Below are positions 5,539 through 5,706 of a stretch of 5,706 bases of DNA, piece by piece. Position numbers and translations under genes: made by a program. The notes beneath the pieces are model-generated. The model did not search any database and had not been told where the DNA came from. It saw only the letters and a program-made list of their open reading frames with translations. Source of the stretch: Chloroflexota bacterium (GTDB lineage: Bacteria; Chloroflexota; Limnocylindria; Limnocylindrales; CSP1-4); assembly GCA_021777365.1 (NCBI GenBank), contig JAJYDP010000355.1:1-5706 (forward strand), written 5' to 3'. The stretch's first letter is position 1. Every line of letters starts with the position of its first letter.

Positions 5539-5706
5539 ATGCCACACGAGGTTCTGATGCCCCGCCTGTCGGAAACGACCGACGAGGGCGTCCTGGTCAC
5601 CTGGTTCGTCGAGCCCGGGGCGATGGTGCGCGAGGGCGACCTGGTCGCCGAGGTCCAGGTGGAGAAGATGAGCGCGGAGGTCCGCGCGCCGGTCGCCGGG
5701 CGCATC
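5539..5706 (+). CDS. acoC: E2 component lipoyl domain, N-terminal part (cut by window end)
   Basis: The first 56 residues of a dihydrolipoamide acyltransferase-type E2 are present; the frame is open to the last base. They form most of a lipoyl (biotinyl-lipoyl) domain: MPRLSETTDEG (7-17), then GAMVREGDLVAEVQVEKMSAEV with the lipoyl-accepting Lys43 in the VEKMS turn (canonical is a DKA/EKM type turn), then the APVAG strand (51-55). The domain swings between E1 and E2 sites carrying the acetyl group. Lys43 is the expected target of the LplA encoded upstream. ATG 5539 has AGAGGAGG (5526-5533) 5 nt upstream. Whether the full protein holds the catalytic acyltransferase core, a peripheral subunit-binding domain, or an alpha/beta-hydrolase domain (as in some acetoin E2 proteins) cannot be seen here. 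Confidence 0.85.
   Translation, partial: MPHEVLMPRLSETTDEGVLVTWFVEPGAMVREGDLVAEVQVEKMSAEVRAPVAGRI

Overview
This is a GC-rich bacterial segment, with strong G/C preference at third codon positions and clear Shine-Dalgarno (SD) sequences. The proteins resemble those of high-GC Actinomycetota or Chloroflexota (for example deep-branching soil lineages). That placement is inferred from composition and protein style only; the window holds no phylogenetic marker.

The window has two parts. The left part (about 1-1230) is sparse. It contains a possible 18-residue lysine-rich micro-ORF on the minus strand (181-237), followed in its own direction by a hairpin (127-158). A divergent Mth938-like (DUF498) protein lies at 360-710 on the plus strand, with a possible hairpin terminator after it. 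Next is a decayed fragment of an MBL-fold hydrolase (862-1228). It keeps the GCSHAG motif but has lost its N-terminal metal-binding half, and an in-frame TGA and a frameshift interrupt it near a GGRFHL remnant.

The right part (1398 to the window end) is a tightly packed plus-strand operon that looks like an acetoin dehydrogenase (aco) locus. Its order is acoX (NAD-kinase-like AcoX protein), lplA (lipoate-protein ligase, overlapping acoX by 4 nt), acoA (thiamine-diphosphate E1 alpha), acoB (E1 beta) and the start of acoC (E2 lipoyl domain, cut by the window edge). E1 alpha/beta would decarboxylate or cleave the substrate using thiamine diphosphate and pass the acetyl unit to the lipoyl-lysine of E2. 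LplA would attach lipoate to that lysine. AcoX is a conserved companion of acetoin dehydrogenase with no settled biochemical role. E3 and a regulator such as AcoR are not in the window.

The non-coding sequence is more structured than expected. Upstream of acoX there is a 21-bp tandem repeat containing four CGGTYC hexamers in 7/14/7 spacing, then a large dyad (1328-1369), then a small G5/C5 hairpin next to the start. The 115-nt acoB-acoC gap holds a perfect 13-bp hairpin whose loop can pair with the bases just before the acoC SD, plus a 12-bp palindrome. I see no CRISPR array, tRNA, rRNA or insertion sequence. Most of the window is an ordinary catabolic operon; the novelty candidates are the RNA/DNA structures and the micro-ORF.
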